In this document: positions 51,950 through 60,988 of the stretch, piece by piece
How positions within the stretch are numbered: position 1 is the stretch's first letter
How the letters are laid out: each line of letters opens with the position of its first letter
Origin: Streptomyces vinaceus
Lineage (GTDB): Bacteria; Actinomycetota; Actinomycetes; Streptomycetales; Streptomycetaceae
Reading direction: 5' to 3'
DNA: 64,000 nucleotides
Assembly: GCF_008704935.1 (NCBI RefSeq)
Contig: NZ_CP023692.1
Span: 620,001-684,000, forward strand
Made by a program: the position numbers and the translations under genes
The notes under the pieces: model-generated
Seen by the model: the letters and a program-made list of their open reading frames with translations, nothing else
What the model was told of the DNA's origin: nothing
Database searches by the model: none

Positions 51950-51966
51950 ACGGACCGCCAGTCCGT
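51950..51966. promoter_or_regulatory. TetR-type operator 2
   Basis: ACGGAC-CGCCA-GTCCGT, arms identical to operator 1 over six bases. Centre-to-centre spacing of 31 bp (three helical turns) suggests cooperative binding on one DNA face. Confidence 0.65.
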
Positions 51967-52032
51967 TTCATCCGGCGCCCTCGCCGCGGGGACCGCCCGT
52001 ACGGGCGACCCCGCAGAACGGAACCCTCGATC

Positions 52033-52458
52033 ATGACAACGCCCACGACACCCGCCGAGCTGTACCGCCACGGTCTGCGGCTGCTGCTGCAGAAGGACAT
52101 CCCCGCCTGGGTGGACCTGTGGGACGACAACGGCGTCCTGGAGTTCCCCTTCGCCCCCGACGGATGGCCCGAGCGCCTCGAAGGCAAGACCGCGGTCGCC
52201 GACTACATGCGCCATTACCCGGACCACATCGACCTCCACGACTTCCCCGACGTGAAGATCCACCAGACCACCGCCGCCGAAACGATCGTGGTGGAGATGC
52301 GGGGTGTCGGCCGCCTGGTGGAGACCGACACCCCCTACGACATGACCTACATCGCCGTCGTCACGGTCGAAGACGGGCTCATCACCTCGTACCGCGACTA
52401 CTGGAACCCGCTCGCCGTTCAGCAGCCCGGTGCCGACTTCGCAGGAGCAAACCGATGA
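52033..52458 (+). CDS. SnoaL-like/NTF2-fold protein
   Basis: 141 residues with the cone-shaped NTF2/SnoaL fold: LYRHGLRLLLQKDIPAWVDLW opening helices, FPFAPDGWPERLEGKTAVADYM, IVVEMRGVGRLVETDTPYDM and VEDGLITSYRDYWNPLAV ending. Members are polyketide cyclases, isomerases or hydrolases, and many have no known activity. The ATG at 52033 has only a weak GGAA upstream. It is cotranslated with the NAD(P)-binding protein (ATGA overlap) and lies behind two TetR-type operators, so the pair is probably repressed until an inducer binds. No TetR gene is next to it. Confidence 0.88.
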   Translation: MTTPTTPAELYRHGLRLLLQKDIPAWVDLWDDNGVLEFPFAPDGWPERLEGKTAVADYMRHYPDHIDLHDFPDVKIHQTTAAETIVVEMRGVGRLVETDTPYDMTYIAVVTVEDGLITSYRDYWNPLAVQQPGADFAGANR

Positions 52459-53294
52459 ACGCCCCCGGCGCCACCCTCGTCATCGGGGCCACCGGCACCA
52501 CCGGCCGCCGGGTCACCGCCCGGCTGGTCTCCGAGGGCCACCGCGCCAAAGCCGCCGGCCGGCGCGCCACCCCGGTGGCGGGCGCGGACGGCGTCCGCTT
52601 CGACTGGAACGAGCCCGCGACCTGGAGCGAGGCCGTCGAGGACGTCGACCGCGTCTACCTCGTCCCGCCCATCGGCTCTCCGGACCCGGCCGCGGTCATG
52701 CTGCCCTTCCTCCGCCAGGCCCGCGCGGCGGGCGTGCGCCGCGCCGTGCTGCTCAGCTCTTCCGCGATCCCGGCAGGTGGTCCCGCGGTGGGCCAGGTCC
52801 ACCGGGCCCTGCCCGGAATGTTCGAACAGTGGGCGGTGCTGCGGCCTTCCTGGTTCATGCAGAACTTCGCCGGCTCCACCCCCCACGCGCGCAGCATCCG
52901 CGACGAGGGCGCCATCATGTCGGCCTCGGGGGACGGCCGCGTCGGGTTCGTCGATGCGGAGGACATCGCCGCCGTCGCCGTACGCGCCCTCACCGACGAC
53001 CGGGCCCCCGACACCGACCTCATCCTGACCGGGCCCCAGACACTGAGCTACGCCGATGTCGCCGCGATCATCGCCGAGTCCACCGGGCGACCCGTGGTGC
53101 ACCGGCAGCTGACCTTCGAGCAACTGCGCGACCGCTGGGCGGCCGAGATACCGCTGGAGTTCGCTTCCCTGCTGGCCGGCATGGACCGCGCCATCGCCGA
53201 GGGCGCGGAGGACCGTACGTCGGACACCGTCGAGCGCCTCACCGGACGCCCGCCGGGCACGTTCCGCGCCTTCGTCGAACGGGAGGTGGCGTGA
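52455..53294 (+). CDS. NmrA-like NAD(P)-binding protein (atypical SDR)
   Basis: 279 residues with an N-terminal Rossmann motif LVIGATGTTGRRVTARLVSEG (GxxGxxG) and a basic stretch AAGRRATP that would suit NADP. It continues with VYLVPPIGSPDPAAVMLPFL, VLRPSWFMQNFAGSTPHARS and YADVAAIIAESTGRPVVHRQ, typical of the NmrA/SDR_a5 family. The catalytic Tyr-x3-Lys of classical SDRs is absent, so it may be a redox sensor or a non-classical reductase. It is coupled to the SnoaL-like gene and convergent with the APC permease, 16 bp away. Confidence 0.88.
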   Translation: MNAPGATLVIGATGTTGRRVTARLVSEGHRAKAAGRRATPVAGADGVRFDWNEPATWSEAVEDVDRVYLVPPIGSPDPAAVMLPFLRQARAAGVRRAVLLSSSAIPAGGPAVGQVHRALPGMFEQWAVLRPSWFMQNFAGSTPHARSIRDEGAIMSASGDGRVGFVDAEDIAAVAVRALTDDRAPDTDLILTGPQTLSYADVAAIIAESTGRPVVHRQLTFEQLRDRWAAEIPLEFASLLAGMDRAIAEGAEDRTSDTVERLTGRPPGTFRAFVEREVA

Positions 53295-53310
53295 GGTGGT
53301 GACGCGGCGG

Positions 53311-55248
53311 TCAGCCGGCGTGGACGTGCGGGCGGCGGTCCCGGTCGGGCTCGGCCGCGCGGATGACCTCGCGGGTGACGGGGGCGACCTCGCCCTGGCC
53401 GAAGAGGAAGAAGCGGAAGAAGTTGGCCATCGGGTTGCCCTCGGTCCACTCGAAGTAGATGTGGGGGCGTTGCCCGGTCTCGTCCCGTACGTGGAGCAGG
53501 AGGGCGGCCAGCGCGTTGGGGATGCTGGAGCTCTCCAGGGTCAGGACGCGGTAGCGGCCGTGCAGGACCTCGCCGCGCACCCGCATGCCGGATTCGAACT
53601 CCGACGCGTCCAGGACGGTGACCTCGACGAACATGACGTCGTCGCCGGCCGGGATGTCGTTGTCGGCGCGGATCTGCTGCACCTTGTCGCGGTACTCGGC
53701 CTTGTCGCGGCTGTCGGGCTCGTTGGCGATGAACCGGATCGTGCGGTTGGCGGTGTCGCGGACGAACCGCTGCGCCATGTCGTCGAACTCGATGTGCGTG
53801 ACGCGCAGCTCGAAGACGCGGGCGAGGCGGGAGAGGAGGGAGAGGGCCATGATGCCGCCGATGAAACAGGCACCGATCTTCACGCCGTCCGGCCGTTCCA
53901 CCACGTTGATGGCCGTCGTGTAGATGAAGACGGCCGAGATGATGCCGAAGCCGATCGTCCAGCCGCGCTCCCCGGCCCGGCGGGCCGCGATGGTCACGGC
54001 GACGGCCGCGGAGGTGATCAGGACGAGGACGCCGGTGGCGTACGCGCCGCCCTGCGCGTCCACGTCCGCGTCGAAGATCCAGGTCACCAGGAACGCGATC
54101 AGGGTGAACACGATGACCATCGGCCGCAGGGCCCGCGCCCAGTGCGGGGCCATGCCGTAGCGGGGCAGGTAGCGGGGCATCAGGTTCAGCAGACCCGCCA
54201 TCGCGGAGGCCCCGGCGAACCACAGGATCAGGATCGTCGAGATGTCGTAGACCGTGCCGAACGCGGAGCCCAGGTACTCGTGCGCCAGGTACGCGAGGGC
54301 GCGGCCGTTCGCCTCGCCGCCGGGCTGGAAGGCGGCGGCGGGGATCAGCAGGGTCGTGATGAGGCTGGAGCAGATCAGGAAGACGCTCATGATCACGGCG
54401 GCCGTGGTCAGCAGCTTCTTGGCGCCGCGGATTCGGCCGGCAGGCCTGGCCTCGGTGTCGTCGGGCTCGCCTTGGACGTGCGGCATGACCGCGACACCGG
54501 TCTCGAAGCCGGACAGGCCGAGGGCGAGCTTCGGGAACACGACGAGCGCGATGGCGATCATCATGAACGGATTGCCGTGCTCGGCGGTCAACGCGGTCGT
54601 CCAGTCGGTGATGACCTGGGGTTCGGTGAACACGTTCCACAGCCCGACGGCCACGACGACGACGTTCAGGCTGAGATAGGTGGCCACCAGGACCACGGCG
54701 ACGCCGATGGCCTCGCTGAACCCCTTCAGGAACACCCCGCCCAGGAGGGCGATCAGGACCAGGGTGATCAGTACTTCGTGGCCGTGCAGGGTGCTGGTGA
54801 GGTGCGGGTTCTCCACCATGTGCGCGGTCGCGTCGGCCGCGGAGAGCGTGATGGTGATGAGGAAGTCGGTCGCCGCGAACCCGAGCAGCGTCAGGACGAA
54901 CAGTTTCCCCTTCCAGAAGGTGAGCAGCCGCTCCAGCATGGCGATGGAGCCCTCGCCGTGCGGGCTCTCCTCCGCCACTCTGCGGTAGACGGGGAGCGCA
55001 CCGAACAGCGTCAGCAGCACGAGCACGATGGTCGCCAGCGGCGACAGCAGTCCGGCCGCGAGGAACGCGATGCCGGGCTGGTAGCCGAGGGTGGAGAAGT
55101 AGTCGAGACCGGTCAGGCACATGACGCGCCACCACGGCCGGCCGTGCGGCTGGGCCGCCGCCTCCTTGGCGGCGGGCGAACTCGTCTGGGCGGTCAGGCC
55201 TTCCAGCATCCATGCACGCAGGCGCGAGGAGCGGGCAGGGGTGGCCAT
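53311..55248 (-). CDS. APC-superfamily permease with C-terminal cytoplasmic domain
   Basis: 645 residues. About 12 membrane helices (65-480) begin [20 protein letters not shown] and include [21 protein letters not shown] roughly 160-residue soluble tail ([59 protein letters not shown]) is characteristic of this large actinobacterial group, often labelled amino-acid transporters. Location beside kdpB and a second APC permease suggests potassium or osmotic solute uptake, which is inference only. ATG 55248 is preferred, with GGAG about 12 bases upstream; the frame is open to 55329. Confidence 0.82.
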   Translation of the reverse strand: MATPARSSRLRAWMLEGLTAQTSSPAAKEAAAQPHGRPWWRVMCLTGLDYFSTLGYQPGIAFLAAGLLSPLATIVLVLLTLFGALPVYRRVAEESPHGEGSIAMLERLLTFWKGKLFVLTLLGFAATDFLITITLSAADATAHMVENPHLTSTLHGHEVLITLVLIALLGGVFLKGFSEAIGVAVVLVATYLSLNVVVVAVGLWNVFTEPQVITDWTTALTAEHGNPFMMIAIALVVFPKLALGLSGFETGVAVMPHVQGEPDDTEARPAGRIRGAKKLLTTAAVIMSVFLICSSLITTLLIPAAAFQPGGEANGRALAYLAHEYLGSAFGTVYDISTILILWFAGASAMAGLLNLMPRYLPRYGMAPHWARALRPMVIVFTLIAFLVTWIFDADVDAQGGAYATGVLVLITSAAVAVTIAARRAGERGWTIGFGIISAVFIYTTAINVVERPDGVKIGACFIGGIMALSLLSRLARVFELRVTHIEFDDMAQRFVRDTANRTIRFIANEPDSRDKAEYRDKVQQIRADNDIPAGDDVMFVEVTVLDASEFESGMRVRGEVLHGRYRVLTLESSSIPNALAALLLHVRDETGQRPHIYFEWTEGNPMANFFRFFLFGQGEVAPVTREVIRAAEPDRDRRPHVHAG

Positions 55249-55401
55249 CGTGGGGGTGCTCCTGTCGTACGCGAAGAACCAGCCGCCGACAGCGACGGCT
55301 GAGCCAGCGTACGCAGCCTGATCAGTCATGCACGGGAGCGAGCGATTCCTGACGCGTCCTTAGCGCGAACGGAGCCACCTGTGGCGTAGTGGCGGCCGCG
55401 T

Positions 55402-57551
55402 TCAGCCGAGGCCGGGGATGGTGGACACCAGCAGGTCGATGAGCTTGATGCCGACGAACGGCAGGATCAGGCCGCCGAGACCGTAGACGCCCAGGTTGCG
55501 GCGCAGCAGGTCGTGCGCGGAGGCGGGGCGGTACCGGACGCCGCGCAGGGCGAGCGGGATGAGGGCGACGATGATCATGGCGTTGAAGATGATCGCCGAG
55601 GTGATGGCGGAGGTCGGGCTGCTCAGGCCCATGATGTTGAGGGCTTCGAGTCCCGGATAGGCCGAGGCGAACATGGCCGGGATGATCGCGAAGTACTTGG
55701 CCACGTCGTTGGTGATCGAGAACGTGGTGAGCGCGCCTCGGGTGATGAGGAGTTGTTTGCCGATCTCGACGATGTCGATGAGTTTGGTGGGGTTGGAGTC
55801 CAGGTCCACCATGTTCCCGGCCTCCTTGGCGGCCGAGGTGCCCGTGTTCATCGCCACGCCGACGTCGGCCTGCGCGAGCGCCGGGGCGTCGTTCGTACCG
55901 TCGCCGGTCATGGCGACGAGCTTGCCGCCGGCCTGCTCCCGCTTGATGAGGGCCATCTTGTCCTCGGGGTCGCCTCCGCCAGGTATTCGTCGACGCCGGC
56001 CTCCTCCGCGATGGCGCGGGCCGTCAGCTCGTTGTCGCCGGTCACCATGACGGTACGGATCCCCATGCTGCGCAGCTCCGCGAAGCGCTCCCGGATCCCT
56101 TCCTTGACCACGTCCTTGAGGTGGATGATCCCCAGCACCCTCGGGCCGTCCCAGTCGTGGACCGCCACCAGGAGGGGTGTGCCCCCGGACTCGGACACGG
56201 TGGCCGACCACGCTGCCGCTTCCGACGGTACGGTCCCGCCGCGCGCCGCCACCCAGTCGCAGACCTGCGGCACCGCGCCCTTGCGGATGGCGCAGCCTGC
56301 GCCGTTGTCCCAGCTCAGGTTCACGCCGCTCATCCGGGTCCGGGCGCTGAACTCGGTGAAGCGGGGGTTGCTGAGGTCCTCGGGGGCGGCCGGCTGGAGT
56401 CCGTACTGCTGGGAGAGGGCGACGACGGAGCGGCCCTCGGGCGTCTGGTCGGCGAGCGAGGACAGCTGTGCGGCGTCCGCCAGCTTGATGTGGTCGCCGC
56501 CGGGCAGCGGGATGAAGGCCGCGGCCTCGCGGTTGCCGAGGGTGATGGTCCCGGTCTTGTCGAGGAGCAGGGTGTTCACGTCTCCGGCCGCCTCGACGGC
56601 GCGTCCGCTCATCGCGATGACGTTGCGCTGCACGAGGCGGTCCATGCCCGCGATGCCGATCGCCGACAGGAGGGCGCCGATCGTGGTGGGGATGAGGGTG
56701 ACGAGGAGGGCGACCAGGACGGTCGTGGACTGCGCGGCGTGCGCGTAGGCCGCCATCGGCTGGATGGCGAGGACCACCAGGACGAAGATGACGGTGAGCG
56801 CGGCCAGCAGGATGTTCAGCGCGATCTCGTTCGGGGTCTTCTGCCGGGTGGCGCCCTCGACCAGGGCGATCATCCGGTCGATGAAGCTGTGTCCCGGGCG
56901 CGAGGTGACCCGTACGACGATCGAGTCGGACAGCACCGATGTGCCGCCGGTGACCCCGGACCGGTCGCCGCCCGACTCGCGCAGCACGGGCGCCGATTCG
57001 CCGGTGACGGCGGACTCGTCCACCATCGCGGCCCCGTCGACCACGTCGCCGTCGGCCGGGATCAGCTCGCCCGCTTCGACGAGCACGAAGTCGAAGGGCT
57101 GGAGCTCGGCGGGCGTGACCACCTCGGTCTCGGCCCGGTTCGGGTTCGCCCCGTACGTCCAGTGGTCCAGCCGTACCGCGACCGTGTCCGTACGCGCCTT
57201 GCGCAGCGATTCCGCCTGGGCCCGGCCCCGGCCTTCGGCGACGGCCTCGGCGAGGTTGGCGAACAGGACCGTCAGCCAGAGCCAGACGCTGATCACCCAG
57301 GTGAAGACGGACGGGTGGACGAGCGCCGAGAGCGTGGTCAGCACGGACCCGACGGCTACGACGAACAGCACCGGCTTCTTGACCAGTTCGCGCGGGTGGA
57401 GCTTGCCGACGGCCTCCCGTGCGGAGGCGGCGAGGAGCTCGGGGTCCACCACGCTCACCTGCCCGGAGCGTTTCCGGGACGGTCGGCCGGTCGGAGTCCG
57501 CGGCGGTGTCCCGAGACCCGGAGGAACGTGCTGCGCGGTGGCGGGAGGCAT
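55402..57551 (-). pseudogene. kdpB: Potassium-transporting ATPase subunit B, frameshifted and orphan
   Basis: A P-type ATPase, about 716 residues if restored. Visible motifs are [12 protein letters not shown], the phosphorylation loop [15 protein letters not shown] (about 332), [40 protein letters not shown] and the C-terminal [15 protein letters not shown]. After EYLAEATP the frame breaks; adding one base to the G4 run at 55966-55969 restores [12 protein letters not shown]. kdpA and kdpC, needed for the KdpFABC complex, are not beside it; both flanks are APC permeases. ATG 57551 has AAGG about eight bases upstream. Either a base-calling error or real decay explains the shift. Confidence 0.88.
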
Positions 57552-57693
57552 CAAGCGACCTTCTGGATGGGTTCGAGGCGTGGCAGCCCAGGCAGCTCGC
57601 GGCCAGGGCGCGGAAGAGGGCGTCGCCGCCGGGGACCGTCCCCCATGGACCCCCTCGGCCGTCATGTGAGTATGCGAGGCCCCGGCGGCGCAA

Positions 57694-57714
57694 CAGGCAG
57701 GAAACTACTGCCTG
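57694..57714. promoter_or_regulatory. Dyad upstream of kdpB
   Basis: CAGGCAG (57694-57700) and CTGCCTG (57708-57714), a perfect 7-bp inverted repeat with a 7-base AT-rich spacer, about 145 bp before the kdpB start. It may be an operator. Confidence 0.35.
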
Positions 57715-57758
57715 CTCCGAGGTAAATACCCTTGTGTGCCCGTGAATTGGCGCCTTCT

Positions 57759-57791
57759 TGACGGCGGCGCACGCGTGTCAAGCCGCCGTCA
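57759..57791 (-). terminator. Hairpin terminator after APC permease
   Basis: A perfect 10-bp stem (57759-57768 with 57782-57791) and a 13-base loop lie 29-61 bases downstream of the permease stop codon on the minus strand, separating it from kdpB. Confidence 0.75.
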
Positions 57792-57794
57792 GAG

Positions 57795-57834
57795 GTGCGT
57801 CAACGCACGTCGACGCACGTCAGCGCGCGTCTGC
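57795..57834. repeat. Four 10-bp quasi-repeats at permease 3' end
   Basis: Successive decamers GTGCGTCAAC, GCACGTCGAC, GCACGTCAGC and GCGCGTCTGC span the permease stop codon and the terminator edge. A related GTGCGTCAAG occurs near 59842 before the kdpF remnant. Confidence 0.5.
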
Positions 57835-59703
57835 CGTGATGCGGAAGCGCAGTCGGCAGATCACGGCGTCGGTGTCGCGGCGGAGCGCGTGGGCCACGAC
57901 GGAGCCGCGCTGGTTCTGGAGCAACCGCTGCCACAGGTGGGCCGGTTCGGTCTCCGGGATCAGGACGGTCACCTGGGCGTCCGGGTGGGACTGGGCGAGC
58001 TTGCGTACGTATGCCGCCAGGGGGCGGCCGAGCGAACGGGTTTCCGAGGAGAGCTCGATCAGCTCGACGCCGGGTTTCCACAACTCCCAGTCCCGCCTGA
58101 GGGCTTCAGCCGTCTCGCGGTCCTCGGGGGCCGGGTGGGTGACGGTCACGGCGAGGACGTCGTCGCCGAGTGAGCCGGCCGCGGTGAGGGCCTGGCTGGT
58201 CAGGCGGGACAGACCGGAGACGGGAACCACGACCACGGAGCGGGAGCGATGCGGGGCCTGGGGAATCCGGCCGAGCTCCAGACGTTCGCCGATCTCGGTG
58301 TACGCGCGGTGGACCTTCTCGAAGCCGAGAACGAGCAGCGGCAGCGCGACGACGATCAGCCAGGCACCCTCGGTGAACTTGGTGGCGGTGACGACGACGG
58401 CCGAGACCCCGGTCAGCAGGGCCCCGAAGCCGTTGAGCGCCGCCTTCGCCGGCCATCCCCGCGGCCTCTCCCCGTACCAGTGCCGGACCATGCCGATCTG
58501 GCAGATGGTGAAGCCGATGAAGACGCCGATCGCGAAGAGCGGGACGAGGGTGTTGGTGTCGCCGCCGGAGAAGACGAGCAGCAGGGCGGAGACGAGGGCC
58601 AGCCAGACCACGCCGTGGCGGTGGACCTGGCGGTCGGCCTTGAGCGCGAAGACGTGCGGCAGGTGGTTGTCGCGGGCCAGCAGGCTCATCAGGACCGGCA
58701 GACCACCGAAGGAGGTGTTCGCTGCCAGCGCGAGCAGCACCATCGTGGCGAACTGGACCACGTAGAAGGCCGCGTTGTGCCCGAAGGAGGCGTCCGCGAG
58801 CTGGGCGAGCACGGTCACGCCCTCGACCGGCTGGAGGTGGAAGCGCCCGATCAGGATCGACAGGCCGATCAGCATCACACCGAGCAGGGCGCCGAGGGCG
58901 ACCTCGGTGCGCTGGGCCCGGCGGGCGGCCGGGGCGCGGAAGGACGGCACGGCGTTGGCGACGGCCTCGACGCCCGTCAGGGCGGAACAGCCGGCGGCGA
59001 AGGCCTTCAGCAGCAGGAGCGCGCCGACGGTGGTGGCGCCCTCGCCGAGCGCGGAGGCGTGCCCGGCGGCGGAGGCGGTGCTGACGGGACCGTCACGGAA
59101 GAGCCCCACGACGACCATCGCGAGGATCGACCCGACGAAGACGGCCGTGGGAACGAGGAAGGCCTTGGCGGATTCCACGACCCCCCGCAGGTTCACCGCG
59201 GTGACCAGCACCAGCACGCCCAGGCAGATCCACACCCGCTCCCCGTACAGCTCGGGGAAGGCCGAGGTCAGGGCGGCGACTCCGGCCGTGACCGAGACGG
59301 CGACGTTGAGTACGTAGTCCAGGATCAGCGAGGCGGCGGCCACCAGACTCGTACGCCGGCCGAGGTGCTTCTTGGCGACGGCGTACGAGCCGCCGCCGTC
59401 CGGGAAGGCGGCGATGACCTGCCGGTACGAGGCCACCAGCACCGCCAGCAGTGCGGCGATCGCCAGGGTGACGGGGAGGGTGAAGCCCATGCCGTACGCA
59501 CCGGCCGCGGCCAGGACGAGCACGATCGACTCCGGCCCGTACGCCACGGACGCCATCGCGTCCAGCGACAGCGCGGCCAGGCCCTGGAGGGCGGTCAGCC
59601 GGTGGCGGTCGCCCGCCGCGGGCGCCCGTACGCCGGTATCAGGGGGCTCCTCCGTGCCCGGGGCCCGTCCTGCCGTGCTCGGCTTTCCCATGTCTATGGA
59701 CAT
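57820..59703 (-). CDS. APC-superfamily permease (KimA-like candidate)
   Basis: 627 residues. LTALQGLAALSLDAMASVAYGPESIVLVLA opens the first helices; AAFPDGGGSYAVAKKHLGRR, FAAGCSALTGVEAVANAVPSF and LAANTSFGGLPVLMSLLARDN are core APC motifs. A soluble C-terminal domain of about 150 residues (RSVVVVPVSGLSRLTSQAL, AQVTVLIPETEPAHLWQRLL) follows. The architecture resembles the KimA high-affinity potassium importer, and the kdp neighbourhood fits, but amino-acid transport is not excluded. ATG 59703 lies 10 bases after GGAGGA. No ydaO-type riboswitch was recognised upstream. Confidence 0.85.
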   Translation of the reverse strand: MSIDMGKPSTAGRAPGTEEPPDTGVRAPAAGDRHRLTALQGLAALSLDAMASVAYGPESIVLVLAAAGAYGMGFTLPVTLAIAALLAVLVASYRQVIAAFPDGGGSYAVAKKHLGRRTSLVAAASLILDYVLNVAVSVTAGVAALTSAFPELYGERVWICLGVLVLVTAVNLRGVVESAKAFLVPTAVFVGSILAMVVVGLFRDGPVSTASAAGHASALGEGATTVGALLLLKAFAAGCSALTGVEAVANAVPSFRAPAARRAQRTEVALGALLGVMLIGLSILIGRFHLQPVEGVTVLAQLADASFGHNAAFYVVQFATMVLLALAANTSFGGLPVLMSLLARDNHLPHVFALKADRQVHRHGVVWLALVSALLLVFSGGDTNTLVPLFAIGVFIGFTICQIGMVRHWYGERPRGWPAKAALNGFGALLTGVSAVVVTATKFTEGAWLIVVALPLLVLGFEKVHRAYTEIGERLELGRIPQAPHRSRSVVVVPVSGLSRLTSQALTAAGSLGDDVLAVTVTHPAPEDRETAEALRRDWELWKPGVELIELSSETRSLGRPLAAYVRKLAQSHPDAQVTVLIPETEPAHLWQRLLQNQRGSVVAHALRRDTDAVICRLRFRITADAR

Positions 59704-59938
59704 CTCTCGCTGTTCCTCCGTTGGACAAAGTGAGGACAGCGTCGGAATGCCGTGGCTTGATGACCAGTGTTCTTGGCGTCATCCATACGGCCGCCGCTCC
59801 AGTATTCACGCGCCTTTGATGCCGGGGCGGGGCGACCGTATGAGGTGCGTCAAGACCTGGCCGCGGTGTGTGGCTGTCCCTCCGGCAAGGGGCAGTGTTC
59901 TTACAGGCGGCTGCCCCGGCTGCCCCGGCTGCCTCTGT

Positions 59939-60001
59939 GAAATCGCGCTCGCGCTGCTGGGCTATCTCGTGGTCGCTCTGATCAGGCCCGAGAAGTTCTG
60001 A
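59939..60001 (+). pseudogene. kdpF: kdpF remnant (3' end)
   Basis: The final 20 codons read EIALALLGYLVVALIRPEKF, the characteristic single helix and RPEKF ending of KdpF, the small stabilising subunit of the potassium ATPase. In frame upstream there is only a GCPGCPGCLC stretch from a 9-bp repeat and no start codon with a ribosome site, so the N-terminus has been replaced. It lies on the plus strand, where a normal operon would continue with kdpA, but the next gene is a DUF4118 protein. It is the first trace of a collapsed kdpFABC operon. Confidence 0.7.
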
Positions 60002-60037
60002 TTCCCGAACCCCTCGCGTCCGGACAGGAGGCATCAC

Positions 60038-60787
60038 ATGTCCGGGTATCGACTTCACGACACGGCCGCCGCGCTCGCGGCCCTCGTGGTCCCCTTCCTC
60101 CTGGCGCTCGCGCTGGTGCCCTTCCGCACGGAACTCTCGGCGACGAACGCGGCGCTGATCCTCGTCGTCGCGGTGGTCGCGGTGGCCGCGCTCGGCACCC
60201 GGGCGGCCGGGGTTCTCGCCGCGCTGTCGGCGGCCTCCTGGTTCGACTTCTTCCTGACCGAGCCCTATCAACGGTTCTTGATCGCCGGCCGCGACGACGT
60301 CGAGACGGCGCTCCTGCTGCTCGTCGTCGGCCTCGTCGTCTCGCAGCTGGCGGTACGCGCACGGCGACTCCAAAGGACCGTGATCACTGACGCGGCCCAT
60401 CTGTCGAGCCTCCAGGGAACGGCCCGGCTGACCGAGGACGGCCGCTCCCCCGAGGCCGTCGTCGAGTACGTGCGCCGGGAACTCGTCGGCCTGTTGGGAT
60501 TGCGCGGCTGCCGCTTCGAGTACGGCAACCTGACGGGAAACCTGCCGCGCCTCGCACACGACGGCAGTCTGTGGCTGCACCGCCCGGGCAGGGTGACGGA
60601 GTACGCCGGCTGGCCGGACGGGGAGACCGAGCTGCGCGTCGTCGGCGGCGGGCACTACTACGGCCGCTTCCTGCTGGATCCCCTCCCCGGCCCGCTCCCC
60701 CCGGAACAGGACCGCCTGGTGGCCGTCGCCCTGGCCGCCCAGGCCGGCTCCGCCCTGGACACGGCCGGCCTGTCCCACCAGGGCTGA
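60038..60787 (+). CDS. DUF4118 (KdpD sensor-like) membrane protein
   Basis: 249 residues. Residues 10-105 form the four-helix DUF4118 membrane module found in KdpD: AALAALVVPFLLALALVPFR, AALILVVAVVAVAALGTRAA, LAALSAASWFDFFLTEPYQ and ALLLLVVGLVVSQLAVRARR. A soluble GAF-like region of about 140 residues follows (ELVGLLGLRGCRFEYGN, LRVVGGGHYYGRFLLDPLPG). The histidine-kinase core is absent, so it cannot signal like KdpD by itself. Its place between the kdpF remnant and the kdpB'-'kdpE chimera, with kdpD further on, suggests a potassium-sensing accessory. The start is ATG 60038, with GGACAGGAGG just upstream. Confidence 0.85.
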   Translation: MSGYRLHDTAAALAALVVPFLLALALVPFRTELSATNAALILVVAVVAVAALGTRAAGVLAALSAASWFDFFLTEPYQRFLIAGRDDVETALLLLVVGLVVSQLAVRARRLQRTVITDAAHLSSLQGTARLTEDGRSPEAVVEYVRRELVGLLGLRGCRFEYGNLTGNLPRLAHDGSLWLHRPGRVTEYAGWPDGETELRVVGGGHYYGRFLLDPLPGPLPPEQDRLVAVALAAQAGSALDTAGLSHQG

Positions 60788-60818
60788 CCAGGCCTTCTCC
60801 GGCGCTTCACGTCAGGGT

Positions 60819-60872
60819 GGCGTTAAGAGTTCCCGTGCGTCCGTATGGACCCCGTCAAGGTGTCTTAACGCC
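60819..60872. promoter_or_regulatory. Perfect 10-bp inverted repeat upstream of KdpE-like gene
   Basis: GGCGTTAAGA (60819-60828) and TCTTAACGCC (60863-60872), 34 bp apart, with centres about 44 bp (four helical turns) apart. AT-containing half-sites in otherwise very GC-rich DNA suggest binding by a dimeric winged-helix regulator, possibly the KdpE-like protein itself. Confidence 0.55.
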
Positions 60873-60988
60873 GGGATGAAGACACGGTTGTCTCGTCTTC
60901 GGCCATCTGGCCGATTCATTTCGTCCCTCTTCATCCAGGAGCTCGCGGTGTCAAGGGCGTTCAGCACAAACCGACCAGCGCCGACAAA

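Noticed and set aside
55960..55980. Programmed ribosomal frameshift in kdpB
   Set aside because: KdpB is not known to use one, and the site is a simple GC run where a one-base loss fully explains the break.
59704..59938. ydaO-type c-di-AMP riboswitch upstream of the KimA-like permease
   Set aside because: Expected because of the gene type, but the conserved riboswitch core could not be found on the minus strand.
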